Source of the DNA: Heterohyrax brucei
Lineage: Eukaryota; Chordata; Mammalia; Hyracoidea; Procaviidae
Assembly (NCBI GenBank): GCA_028571685.1
Contig: CM053143.1
Location: 139,162,829 to 139,226,828, forward strand
DNA length: 64,000 nt
Direction: 5' to 3'
The notes under the pieces were generated by a model that worked only from the letters and a program-made list of their open reading frames with translations, had not been told where the DNA came from and did not search any database. The position numbers were made by a program, and so were the translations under genes. Positions within the stretch are counted from its first letter, which is position 1, and each line of letters opens with the position of its first letter. Shown here piece after piece: positions 1 to 9,847 of the stretch.

Positions 1-85
1 CTCTATGGAGAAGTTCTACTCTGTTCTATAGGGTTGCTGTGAGTTGGAATCAGTTTGATGGCAGTGGATTTGGTTTAGTTTTAGT
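1..85 (+). mobile_element. AfroSINE 3' part, cut by window edge
   Basis: Only the second half of the SINE is present, from CTCTATGGAGAAGTTCTACT to the GGTTTAGTTTTAG tail. The motif CTATAGGGTTGCTGTGAGTTGGAATC is the family's conserved 3' block. The tRNA-like head lies outside the window. Confidence 0.85.
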
Positions 86-690
86 GCTATCACCAGGAAA
101 GGTCAGGACATCCAGAAGTAGCATTTAAGTCTATCCATTGAAAATTAACGTGCTTTATATAAATGGGTTCTGAGAGACTGACTTCAATGCAGGCTTCAGG
201 CAGGGGGGTAAAATATGAGTGAAAATTGTTAGATACTCCTTTTATATGCCCCAGGGGCTGATGCCTTCCAAAGACAGCACAGATGACTAGTTGTAGGAAT
301 TTCAACAAGAAGGAAGAAGAGAAGGAACTGAAGAAGGAAGGGAGGGAGGGAATGAGGCTCATTTGTTTCAAATGTCACTTGTTTCAAAGGACAAAGCCAT
401 GAGTCAAAGGGGGCTGACCTCAGAGCCTATGCTCTCAACAACATTTGGGTTGGCCATATTGGGCACATTTAAGTTTCTGCCTCATTACTCTACATCCACT
501 GCTGAATGGCCAATTCACACTGACCACCAGAGCCCTGACCAGAGCTGCTCAGGCAGCAAAGAGAGGCAGTGTCTGTGTGCTCCTTCCCGCACCTTCTCAT
601 AGAGGCAGGGGATTTACTGTTTCCCCTGGGTCTCCTTAACTGGTGTATGATCTTACTACTGACGATGGATAGGTGGACGGTGTATCCATC
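86..690. other. No gene seen; GA-rich tract
   Basis: No recognisable repeat or gene. A purine-rich stretch (GAAGGAAG/GGAGGGAG repeats) lies at about 304-352. Overlapping short open frames on both strands look like chance. Confidence 0.5.
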
Positions 691-749
691 TGTTATGGAT
701 TAAATTGTGTTCCCCAAACATATGTGTTGTAAATCCTAACCCCTACAGA

Positions 750-922
750 GACTTGACGGCTCTGTAGTTAAGAGCTTCGCTTCTGACTAAGAGGCTGGCA
801 GTTCAAATCCACCAGCTACTCCTTGGAAAATCTGTGGGGCAGTTCTACTCTGTCCTATAGGGTCACTGTAAGTTAGAATTGACTCAGTGTCAATGAGCTT
901 GTTTTCCTTTTCTTTCTTTTTT
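750..922 (+). mobile_element. AfroSINE in LTR 691-1636 (first of three)
   Basis: The B-box-like CAGTTCAAATCCACCAG and the CTATAGGGTCACTGTAAGTTAG block identify the family. The copy ends in a T-rich tail. Confidence 0.85.
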
Positions 923-941
923 GTGTGCCTGTGGAAAAGAA

Positions 942-1105
942 GGAAACTCTGGTGGTGTAGCAGTTAAGTGCTATGGCTGCTAACCAAAAGGTTGGCAGTT
1001 CAAATCCACCAGCTGCTCCTTAGAAACCCTATGGGGCAGTACTCCACTGTCCTCTAGGTTCACTGTGAGTCAGAATCAACTTAGGGGCAATAGGGATTTT
1101 TTTTT
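942..1105 (+). mobile_element. AfroSINE in LTR 691-1636 (second of three)
   Basis: Complete short-type copy from GGAAACTCTGGTGGTGTAGC to a T9 tail. It is flanked by TGCCTGTGGAAAA on the left and TGCCTGTAGAAAA on the right, a target-site duplication with one mismatch. Confidence 0.9.
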
Positions 1106-1122
1106 GGCGTGCCTGTAGAAAA

Positions 1123-1326
1123 GGTGTCCTGGTGGTGTGGTAGTTAGGCACTCGGCTGCTAACTGAAAAGGTGGCGGTTTGAACCCTCCAGCCATTACAC
1201 TGGAGAAAAATGTGGGAGTCAGCTTCCGTAAAGATTACTGCCTTGGAAACCCTATGCAGTAGTCTTACTCTGTCCTATGGGTCACACGCCACTGACTGAA
1301 ATAGACTCCACTGCAGCAGGTTAATT
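1123..1326 (+). mobile_element. AfroSINE, long type, in LTR 691-1636 (third of three)
   Basis: Long subtype with an extra middle block (TGTGGGAGTCAGCTTCCGTA, then AAGATTACTGCCTTGGAAAC). LTR sequence resumes just after it with ACCTGTAGAG, related to the repeated TGCCTGTAGA flank. Confidence 0.85.
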
Positions 1327-1843
1327 TATACCTGTAGAGCTAGTCCCAACTGGGAGGAGAGTTTTCTTTGTTATCTGAATGAGGCCACATCAGTGTAGGG
1401 TGTGTCTTAAGATGTACGTAGAGGGGTTAGGCTCAGAAACAAGAAAACAAATATGGGAAAGACAGATGCCACAAGATTGTCAGGGAACTCAGAGAAGCAG
1501 CAACAGAGCCTTCTGCTAGAGTTGGTGCCCTGAATTTGAACTTCTAACCTCCTAGACTATGAGAAAATAAATCTCAGTTCATCAAAGCCACCCACTTGTG
1601 GCATTTCTGTTACAGCAGCACTGGGTAACTAAGGCACTCTCTAACCTGGCCCCAAGCTCCAGCTCACTCAGTGAATCAGAGTCTATGCTTTCCCTCCCCA
1701 CTCCAGTCTCCTCTTCATAGGAGGCACATAGCCTTTCATCAATGCTGAAGCAATTCTTGTTACTGGACAGCTTTCTTCCCATAGTTTTGAAATCTCTTTA
1801 AGTTTTATTGTGGTAAAAGGGCACAACAAATATTCAACACTTC

Positions 1844-2312
1844 TGTCATGAATTGAATTGTGTTCCCCCCAAAACGTGGGTAGAAATTTGGCTGGGCCAT
1901 GATTCCCAGTCTTGTGTGAGGTCCTGTATGCTGTAAACCCTGCCTCTGTGATGTTAATGAAGGAGACTGGCCAAAGGTGAATCAATGTGTGGGGTGGTAT
2001 TGAACCTTGAGGTAATCTTTTGTGATATAAATAAAAGGGAAGCAAGCAGAGTTTGGAGGACCTCATACCATCAAGAAAGAAAGCAGTGCTGGGAGCTGAG
2101 CCCAAAAGACTGGGATCTCTGCTCTTCCGAAGCTTCCAGTCCTGGGGAAGATTGAAGATGGACTTTCCTCCAGAGCCAGTAAAACCTTCTCCTGGAGTTG
2201 ACACTCTAAATCTGGATTTTTAGCCTGCTGGGCTCTGAAAAATAAAAATTTCTCTTTTTAAAGCCATCCACTTGTGGTATTTCTGTTCAAGTAGCACTAA
2301 ATGACTAAGACA
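1844..2312 (+). mobile_element. MaLR-type (MLT1-like) solo LTR
   Basis: Fossil LTR with ends TGTCATGAATTG and TGACTAAGACA. Internal landmarks are GGCTGGGCCATGATTCCCAG, the TATAAATAAAAGGGAAGCAA promoter-like block and a late AATAAA. No internal viral sequence. Flanking 5-mers ACTTC and AGTTT agree at three positions. Confidence 0.8.
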
Positions 2313-2433
2313 AGTTTCTACACATAATTCGTTGACATTCTGGCTGGGCTTTATTGTGTTCTTCACTGTTGTACAACTATTATCATTATCTGTCTCTGAA
2401 TTATTCTATCACCATTAACATATGTTCAAACAG

Positions 2434-2595
2434 AAAAACCAAGCCCACTGCTGCTGAGTCAATTCTGACTCACAGTGACCCTATAGGACAGAGTAGAACT
2501 GCTTCATAGAGTTTCTAAGGAGCACCTGGTGGATTCGAACTGCTGATCTTTGGTTAGCAGACCTAGCACTTAACCGCCATGCCACCAGGCTTTCC
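2434..2595 (-). mobile_element. AfroSINE, short type
   Basis: Full copy in antisense, from AAAAACCAAGCCCACTGCTG to CCACCAGGCTTTCC. The target-site duplication CATATGTTCA is exact at 2419-2428 and 2598-2607. Confidence 0.92.
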
Positions 2596-2607
2596 AGCAT
2601 ATGTTCA

Positions 2608-3344
2608 GTGTTCCCTAATTGAAAACTTCTCTTGCCCTCTCCCATCCCTCCTCCTACCAACCCATAAAAATTAAACATTTACACACTGACTCATGCAAAC
2701 TGCATGTGTTACAGAGTCAAAATCTGTGAAGTTTTCTTGGCTATAACATTCAGGGAAACAGATTACCAGGTAATTCTTCCCCATCACCACTGAATGGGCT
2801 CAAAGACCAGCTTTCAGGCTCGCAGTGAAACACAAAGTGTTTATGCCACCAAGGGATCTTAAGCCCTTCTCAGTTCTTTTTCGGTAATGATGGAGAAGTC
2901 ACCAGCACTTCACTGACCCTTGTTCCGGAGAGCCCACCCCTCCCCATAAGATTCTCTTTCTGGCGCTCAACCCTTTCTCAGGTCTTGCAAATTCTGATGT
3001 GTCCACCTTTAGCCAGAAGTTAATGGAAGTTTTTTTTTTTTTTTTAATGTGCAGGCTTCTTCTGTCTCCCAAAGCAGGGGCCGTGGATTTTGGTGCTGTG
3101 ACACGAGGGATCCAGTTTCACCCCAGTCTGTACCAGTGTAGTGTGACCTAAATCCAGCTCAGTTCCTTAAAGACCAGCACGCAACATCCCAGCACTCACT
3201 ATAACTGCTACAAACACATCGCAGTAGTATCTTATGCATGGCAAGCATATTCTCACTAACATGAATTTGACCTTACTAGTTAAGAGATAATGACTGTGAC
3301 ATTATTTTGGTAAGGGAATATTTGTTTTCTTCCTATACCCACTT
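2608..3344. other. Probably single-copy DNA
   Basis: No gene or repeat recognised apart from a poly-T run at about 3030-3046. Confidence 0.5.
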
Positions 3345-3695
3345 TCTTTACAGTAGACAAAACCTTACATTTCTTTCTTGCCATTCAAGTCTCAGCCCAA
3401 CTGCAACTATCTCAGATAAATCTTTCCCAGTCATCCAATCTAAAGAGATTCCGCTTGCTCCTTATGACGTTGATCTGTTTGATTTTATTCACGTTCACAG
3501 CAGTAATCATGATAAAATCCCAAATCCCCATAGTTTCTTTCTTTGTTTATTTGTTTTAGATTATCTCTCCTGCAAGACATAATCCTCAGAAGATCAGAGA
3601 CTTGGTCCCTATTGTATGTCCAAGAGCTAGGGCAATGCCTGCCGCATAGCAGACATTCAACAAATAGTTGATAGATAAGTGAATGAATGAGACAG
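3345..3695 (+). mobile_element. L2 LINE 3' end
   Basis: Degraded match to the L2 3' UTR. It ends in the diagnostic GGCAATGCCTGCCGCATAGC, then a CATTCAACAAATAG / GAATGAATGAG tail. The middle contains the usual TTATTTGTTTTAGATTATCT and AGAGACTTGGTCCC landmarks. Confidence 0.65.
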
Positions 3696-3699
3696 AGGT

Positions 3700-5652
3700 A
3701 ATCATTTGAATGAGCCAACTAGGCCAGAGGCACTGTTTCCTAGTGCACTTCTTTGGTACCATATTTTCTTCCTTGTTGGAGAGGGGTAGAGTTTCACATT
3801 CTACAGTGAAAATTGTGTTGAAAAAACAAAGGCAGGCTGCGGATGGAAGTGAGTTCTGAATGATCAGCTAAAATGAGGAAGCCATAGACAGACTGAGAAA
3901 TATCTCCACAAGCAAAGGGTTATGGGTTGGTGTTTTGAGAAGAGGGCATCTACAAATAGGGCATTTGATGAGAATAGAACATGTTTGGAGGGAGGAGTAT
4001 GGCAAAGGGAGTGAGGAAGGTGAGACTATTCAGTACATTTTAGGTGGGTACAGTCCTCAAAGATTCTCCATCCTCTGGGGAACTCCAGAGGGGAAGGTGT
4101 TCCCCAAATTATTCTCAAGGGAAGCATGTGTGTGTGTGTGGTGTCTAATGTTCTTCCTTAGACACCCTCCATTACTCAGTTTTTCCATGTGGTGCAGACC
4201 CTTTCTCCATCCTGAGCGCCACTTTCATCATTCAGGGGTTGCTAAGCAGAGCCATAACACTTGACCCTTGTCCTTGACAATAGTAAAGTTCACTTTGTGA
4301 ACCTGTGTGCAATCGGGGAGCAGCAAGGAATTATTGTGAATGCAAACAACACATGGCCCTGACATGCAGGAACAAGTGGATGCAGGTGGGGACGCAAGTC
4401 TTTTTCAGAGAGCAGTTTTGCCAGCAGCCAAGTGTTATGATGGGAGCTACCTGTTCAGAGAGTGGAAGGGAGGAAAGGTGCGGAGGCTCAGATTTCCCTG
4501 ACTCCTACCCTCCACTGCTGCCACCGTCATAGTCCAGTTACAAGGCTAGGAATGTGTCAGGCACCTCATCGTGGGGCCAGGGATTCCACAAAATCAGAAA
4601 ACAATGAACGCAACAACAGAGTGATTTAATTCAGCCAAATGGTGTCATTTCCAAGAGATGTTTTTTTGATTTTTAATCAAAATTGTTTTCAGTCTCTCTC
4701 TGTATTTTTAAATATCAGGAGGGCATAAAGTTGTATATCAGAAGTCCTGTGAAAGTTCAAACTTCCTCATTATGAGTGGCCTTTCTGATAGCAATTGTTA
4801 ACCTTAGCTTTATATGTGTTCTATCATTTTCCAAAAGTACCCAAAGGGAAGAAATGTGTACTATTGGATTGGATATATTCATGAGAGTCAGGATGATTTC
4901 CATTTAAATGCAAGATTTGTAACTACTTCTCCTTGAAACAAGAATAAAGTAATTTTCTTCTAGGAATTGTGGTTGTTTTAATATTACTAGGGGAAAAAAA
5001 TCAAATATTTAGTTACCCATTGCTTCTTTTCCATCTGCTTTGGTAAAGTGGATAGATCTGTAGGGCTCAAAGTGAAATGAATACCAGGAACTAGGCCTAG
5101 GGTAACTCCAGCAGAGGTCAAAGCAAAAACATATTCTTGAGCCAAGGATGACACCAACCAGCAAGACATATTCCTCATTGTTCTCTAGGCAACCTTTCCC
5201 AACCCCTTCCCTTTCTCAAAGGAAAACAAGGTTCAATTCTCTTAAGAGCAAATTGATGGAAAATAGGATAGCCATTTTGATTTATCCCAGATTAAAAACA
5301 CCAGAAAGAAATCGCTATAATCTGGAAATGTTAACAATAGAAAGAAATACGAACAGGAGTTAGGGTATGATTTGGAAGGCAAATATGGAAATCACATAAA
5401 AAGAAGCCCTGAGTGGAAGAGTGATGAAGAAAACACATGGTGATTTTGAAGTAACTGTGCGGCTGCACTCACCTAGAACTGAGTAAAGTTCATGCCCGGC
5501 TCATCTTGCTCACCTGAGCAATCTGCTTTATAAGAGAGGTGAAGGGCGGAATAGACAGCTTGGACTGCACACAATCTGCTTTAGGTTTGTGGAAGTTTGA
5601 CTAAATTGGCCATTTGAATCACCTTGGTTTGTTAAAGAACACCAAGACTATA
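3700..5652. other. Probably single-copy DNA
   Basis: Two kilobases with no convincing repeat and no gene. A short GT run is at about 4129-4141. The longest open frames (109 codons at 3935-4264 and shorter ones) have no recognised domain. Confidence 0.5.
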
Positions 5653-5815
5653 CTCAAACCAATCCCAGCGCCACTGAGTTGATTTTGACTCACAGGGACC
5701 CTATAGGACACAGTAGAGCTGCCCCATAGAGTTCAAGAAGCTCCTGGCATATTGAAACTGCCAACCTTTCAGCTAGCAGACATAACAATTAACCACTAAG
5801 CCACCGCGTTTTCCA
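5653..5815 (-). mobile_element. AfroSINE, short type
   Basis: Antisense copy from CAAACCAATCCCAGCGCC to CACCGCGTTTTCC. It is flanked by ACCAAGACTA (5641-5650) and ACCAGGACTA (5817-5826), a 10-base target-site duplication with one mismatch. Confidence 0.9.
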
Positions 5816-6076
5816 CACCAGGACTAGTAGGTCAGTAGTCTGTGATGAGTGCAAATATTTGACAGAACTCTTCCCCAAGTATTAAATCGAGTCATCTCTT
5901 CTTGCTAGGTTATGTTTGGGTACTACACAGACGTATACAAGAGAACAGCCTTGATTGTGGAGATGGCTTATTAACATTTTTGTTTAGCGAACAAAGTTGA
6001 CGTAAAATGGATTGTGAGCATAAAGGACTTTTGGGGGAAAGGGGAAAAGCAAAAATGTCACTTTAATGACTAAGTG

Positions 6077-6480
6077 GCCTGACTCAAGTTGTGGTCTCTT
6101 CAGTTGCCGGGTACGCATGTGGGAGTTGGACAATGAAAAAGGAAGACTGAAGAATGGGTACATTCAGATTTTGGTGTTGGCAAAGAATATTGAATATAGC
6201 TTGGATTGCTGAAAGAAGAGGATGATGAAACTTAGGCTGCTTTACTTTGGACACGTTATCAGGAAAGACCAGTCACTAGAAAAGGAGATCGTGTTTGGTA
6301 AAGTAGATGGACAGCAAAAATGAGAGAAGTCCTCAGTGGAATAGACGGACACAGTGCTGTAACCATGGACTTGAAGATACAAATGATCACGGAGACTGGC
6401 ACAGGACTGGGCAGTGTCTTGTCTTGTGATGCGGAGGGCACCACGAGGCAGAGTCAACTGGACAGCAACTAACAACGACT
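6077..6480 (+). mobile_element. RTE LINE 3' end
   Basis: 5'-truncated RTE carrying the last part of the ORF (GCATGTGGGAGTTGGACAAT, TTTGGACACGTTATCAGGAA) and the 3' terminus GACAGCAACTAACAACGAC. An AfroSINE follows directly at 6482. Frame-disrupting changes are numerous, so it is an inactive relic. Confidence 0.85.
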
Positions 6481-6481
6481 A

Positions 6482-6622
6482 CGGAAACCCTGGTGGGGAA
6501 TGGGCTCACTGCTGCGGCCAGTCATTGGAAGCCCAGTGGGGCTGTTCTCCTCTGTCTTACAGGCTTGTTCTGAGTTGGCATTGACTCAATGTCAATGGGT
6601 TTGCTTTTTTGTTTTGTTTTAA
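6482..6622 (+). mobile_element. AfroSINE, internally deleted
   Basis: Head GGAAACCCTGGTGGGG and tail CAATGGGTTTGCTTTTTTG are present, but the B-box region is largely missing. It abuts the preceding RTE end. Confidence 0.75.
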
Positions 6623-6777
6623 CAACTACAGGGGCAAAGGAAAGGACACAAGACAAAGAAAGATCCTTGTCCTGTTCACAGAGTCCTCACATATTGAATA
6701 CTGAAGCACAATGAGAGGAGAAACAACCTTTATTGAGCATCCGGAGCCTACCATATATGTCAACACACTAGGTTGGG

Positions 6778-6976
6778 TAGGAACCTAGGTGGCGCAAGTG
6801 GGTTGCTGCTAACCCAGAGGCTGGAGATTCAAATCCACTTAGCACATCTGCAGATGAAAGACCTGGCAAACTGCTTTTGTAAAGATTACAGACAAGAAAA
6901 CCGTATGGAGATGTTCAACTCCATAACACATGGGGTCACCATGAGTCAGAGTCCTACTTACAGCAGCTAACAACAG
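6778..6976 (+). mobile_element. AfroSINE variant with GGGGTCACCATGAGTC block
   Basis: Divergent subtype: AGGAACCTAGGTGGCGCAAG head, AAAGACCTGGCAAACTGC middle, and CACATGGGGTCACCATGAGT end in place of CTATAGGGTCGCTATGAG. The same subtype recurs at 47757. Confidence 0.75.
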
Positions 6977-6985
6977 ATTGGATAC

Positions 6986-7401
6986 TGTCATCCCCAAATT
7001 CACTTTTCCTGGAACCTCCGAACGTGAAGTTATTTGGAAGAAGTAAGAATTAGTTAAGATAATTAGTTAAGAATTAGTTAACTGGAGCGAGGTGGGCCTT
7101 AATCCAGTATGCCTGGTACCCTTATAAAAAAAGAGGAAAAGAGACAAAGACATGAAAACAGATGGAAGGTGATCATGTGAAGAAGAGACAGAGAATGGAG
7201 AGATGCTGCCATGAGCTAAGGGATGCCTGAGGCTCCCAGAAGCTGAAGAGGCAAGTTTCCTTCCCTAGAGGCTTCAGAAACAAGGCCCTGCTGACTCCTT
7301 GACTGCAGACTTCCAGCCTCCAGAACTGACAGAATAAGTTTCTGTGGCTTTAAGCCACCCAGCTTGTGCTACTTCATCATGGCAGCCCTAAGACACTGAC
7401 A
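6986..7401 (+). mobile_element. MaLR-type solo LTR (different subfamily)
   Basis: Fossil LTR of the type with GTTATTTGGAAGAA, GGTGGGCCTTAATCCAG, CCAGCCTCCAGAACTGACAG and TTTAAGCCACCCAGCTTGTG, ending CTAAGACACTGACA. It is a different lineage from the TGTCATGGATTGAATTGTG group common here. It sits inside the split MIR. Confidence 0.7.
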
Positions 7402-7814
7402 CTGGTCTCATTTGCTCCTCACAGCAGCCTTGTGGTGTACAGTACAATTATTAGCCCTTTTTGATAAGAAGGACAGTGAGACTCAGATGGGCTGAACAGC
7501 TTGCCCAAAGTGATACAGCTGGTGAGCAGCAGAACCTGTCTGGCTAACTTGAAATTCATGTCAAAATGGCAAAGGATGATAACAGATATCCAGCTGAGAG
7601 CAATTCTAAACTTGCATGATTCTGAATTATGGCAGGGCAAAGGCAATGCTATGAATTATCAGAGCACTGGAATTCAAAAATGAAGGATGTCAGAGGAGGC
7701 TGATGGGTGCAGGAAGGAGACAAAATCTGACAATATCCCAAATTCCTCATGGGTACATTCTCTCCTATGTGAGAAATCGAACAATACTACTAACTACTGT
7801 TTCTTTTTTAATTG

Positions 7815-8440
7815 TAAAAACATGCATAATATAATATATACTAGTCAACATTTTCCAGGTATACAGTTTAGTGGTATCAGTTACATTAATCATGTGATGC
7901 TAACACTCCCTGTCAAGGATTGAATTGTGTGCCCCCAAATATGTATATCAACTTGGCTGGGCCATGATTTCCAGTATTGGGTGGTTGTCTCTAAATATTT
8001 GCCAGTTCTTGTTATTTCATATAAATGAGATCCTACAATATTTGCCCTTTTGTGTTTGATCATATTTCACTGATCACAAGGTTTTCAAGGTTCCTCCATG
8101 AAACAGTTCCTTTGTAGCATGTACCACATTTTGTTTACCCATTCATTTGTTGATGGACACTTAGGTTGATTCCACCTTTTGGCTATTGTGAGTAGTGTTG
8201 AAATAACATTAGTTCACATGTCTGTTCATGTTGCTGCTTCCTGTCTCTGTATATATCTAGGAGTGGAATTCCTGGGTTGTATGGTAGGTTTATATTTAAC
8301 CTTTTGAGGAGCAGCCAAACTGTTTTCCACAGTGACTGTATCATGTTGCATCCCCACCAGCAATAGATAAGGATTCCAGTTTCTCCATATTTTCACCAAC
8401 ATTTGTGGAAACAGTCGTTTTTACTGAATACCACCAGTTT
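7815..8440 (-). mobile_element. Old L1 (L1M-type) 3' fragment
   Basis: Antisense match to the 3' end of an ancient L1: CATTCATTTGTTGATGGACA, CTAGGAGTGGAATTCCTGGG, GAGGAGCAGCCAAACTGTTT. A small LTR fragment (7911-7990) interrupts the left part. Confidence 0.75.
7911..7990 (+). mobile_element. MLT1-like LTR fragment
   Basis: Only the first ~80 bases of the TGTCAAGGATTGAATTGTG group are present (AACTTGGCTGGGCCATGATT). It lies inside the L1 fragment 7815-8440. Confidence 0.7.
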
Positions 8441-8542
8441 CCAGGCTGGTTGTGATTGCCTTAGAGTTTTAGCTTGTACTTTTCCCCTCTCAATTAAAAC
8501 TTAGAGACAAATCACATAAGGAACACCTGTTTGAAATACAGA

Positions 8543-8703
8543 TGAACCCTGGTTGCATAGTGGTTAACAATTTAGCTGCTAATCAAAAGGCTGGCAGTTT
8601 GAATCCACTAGCTGTTCCTTGGAAATACCAGTGGGTAGTTCTATTCTGTCTTATAGGGTTGCTATGAGTTGAAATCAAATTGACTGAAACGGATTTTAGT
8701 TTA
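8543..8703 (+). mobile_element. AfroSINE, short type
   Basis: Runs from GAACCCTGGTTGCATAGTGG to GGATTTTAGTTTA. The flanks TTTGAAATACAG (8530-) and TTTGAAATACCAG (8704-) are a clear target-site duplication. Confidence 0.9.
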
Positions 8704-9030
8704 TTTGAAATACCAGTTAATGAGTAGCAAAACCAAACAAACAAAAAACCAATTGTACTAATTTTCTTCACCTTTCCCAGATCACTGTGCTGTATATATT
8801 TGTTAATTATTCTTTTATAGGACATCAAAATATCTACACTCTTCAAAAACCAGTGTATAGAAGAGATAAGACAGTGTTGATTCCTTTTGGTGTCATTTTA
8901 TTGGAAGGCTGCTCTTGCTCACAGTGTGGGACTTGTGGAAAGGGCTTGCAAAAGCAGCCTGAAACCTACTGTCTTACCTCATCATTTAAAGCAAAACACT
9001 AATATTATATAGACTTCATACATACCTAAA

Positions 9031-9183
9031 CAACAACAACAACAACAAAAATCCATTCATAGTGACCCTATAGAACAGAGTAGAACTACTCCACAGAGTT
9101 TCCAAGGAGCACCTGGTAGATTCAAACAGCTGACCTTTTTGTTAGCACATCTAACACTTAACCGCTATGACCCCAGGGTTTCC
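9031..9183 (-). mobile_element. AfroSINE with (CAA)n tail
   Basis: Antisense copy. Its 3' end carries a CAACAACAACAACAAC run, then the ATCCATTCATAGTGACCCTA block and the head CCCCAGGGTTTCC. The simple-repeat tail is like that of RTE ends in this window. Confidence 0.85.
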
Positions 9184-9847
9184 ATAAGCGTTAATGTACA
9201 CATATATAAAACATTTTACTGTGGTTTAGGTGAAAGTTTACAGAGCAAATCTGTTTTCCATTCAAGTTCATACACAGCTTCTTTCATAACGTTGGTTACT
9301 GCCCGTCCCTGGGGTCAGGGTGCCTTGTCCGTTCACCCAGATTTCCTGCTCCGGTCTTCCTTCTGAACTTGCTTTTGGGCAAGTGTTGCCCTTCAGGTCT
9401 TACACAGTCAGTTGTTCTGAGGTGTACGGTCCTCTCTAGTATGACTGTTTATTTTACAAGCCTGTCCATTGTGTGGCTATAATGTGACCACTGGGAGTGA
9501 TTTCAAGTTTGAAGGGTGTTCAAGGGCTGCAGTCTCAGAGGTTCCAGCAGTCTCTATCAGACAAGTGAGTCTCATCTAATGTACAAGTTTGAATTTTACC
9601 CTACATTTCCCTTCCACTCTGTCCATGACACACTGTTGTGGTTCCGGTCAGACTGGCCAGTAATGGTAGCCATCGAGTTCTTCCAGCCTGAGGCTAGTGG
9701 AAGCTGCGGTTCTTGCGGCCTACGATTCGGGTTGTTTCCTGAGTGTTTTATTTTCTTTACTCTTCTTTGCACTGGGTGAGAAGAGGCCAGTCAGTATGTC
9801 CTAGATAACTGCAAGGTTTTAGGAGCCCAGTCACTGTTCACCAAGGT

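Larger units (their letters stand above)
691..1636 (+). mobile_element. MaLR-type (MLT1-like) solo LTR hosting three AfroSINEs
   Basis: Fossil LTR running from TGTTATGGATTAAATTGTG to GTAACTAAGGCA, which are the start and end typical of the MLT1-like LTRs repeated across this window. LTR sequence is visible at 691-749 and from about 1327 to 1636; three SINEs fill the middle. A late AATAAA is followed by the conserved block CCACTTGTGGCATTTCTGTT. No internal retroviral region is attached. Flanking 5-mers match only partly, so the insertion is old. Confidence 0.75.
6718..7550 (-). mobile_element. MIR SINE, split by later insertions
   Basis: Antisense MIR in two parts: 6718-6768 (TTATTGAGCATCCGG, CACTAGGTTGGG) and 7402-7550 (TCATTTGCTCCTCACAGCAG, CTTGCCCAAAGTGATACAGC). 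An AfroSINE and an LTR fill the gap. The two parts continue one another in the MIR consensus. Confidence 0.65.

Noticed and set aside
9031-9050. Possible CRISPR-like or tandem array from CAACAA units
   Set aside because: It is the simple-repeat tail of an AfroSINE; there are no spaced direct repeats.
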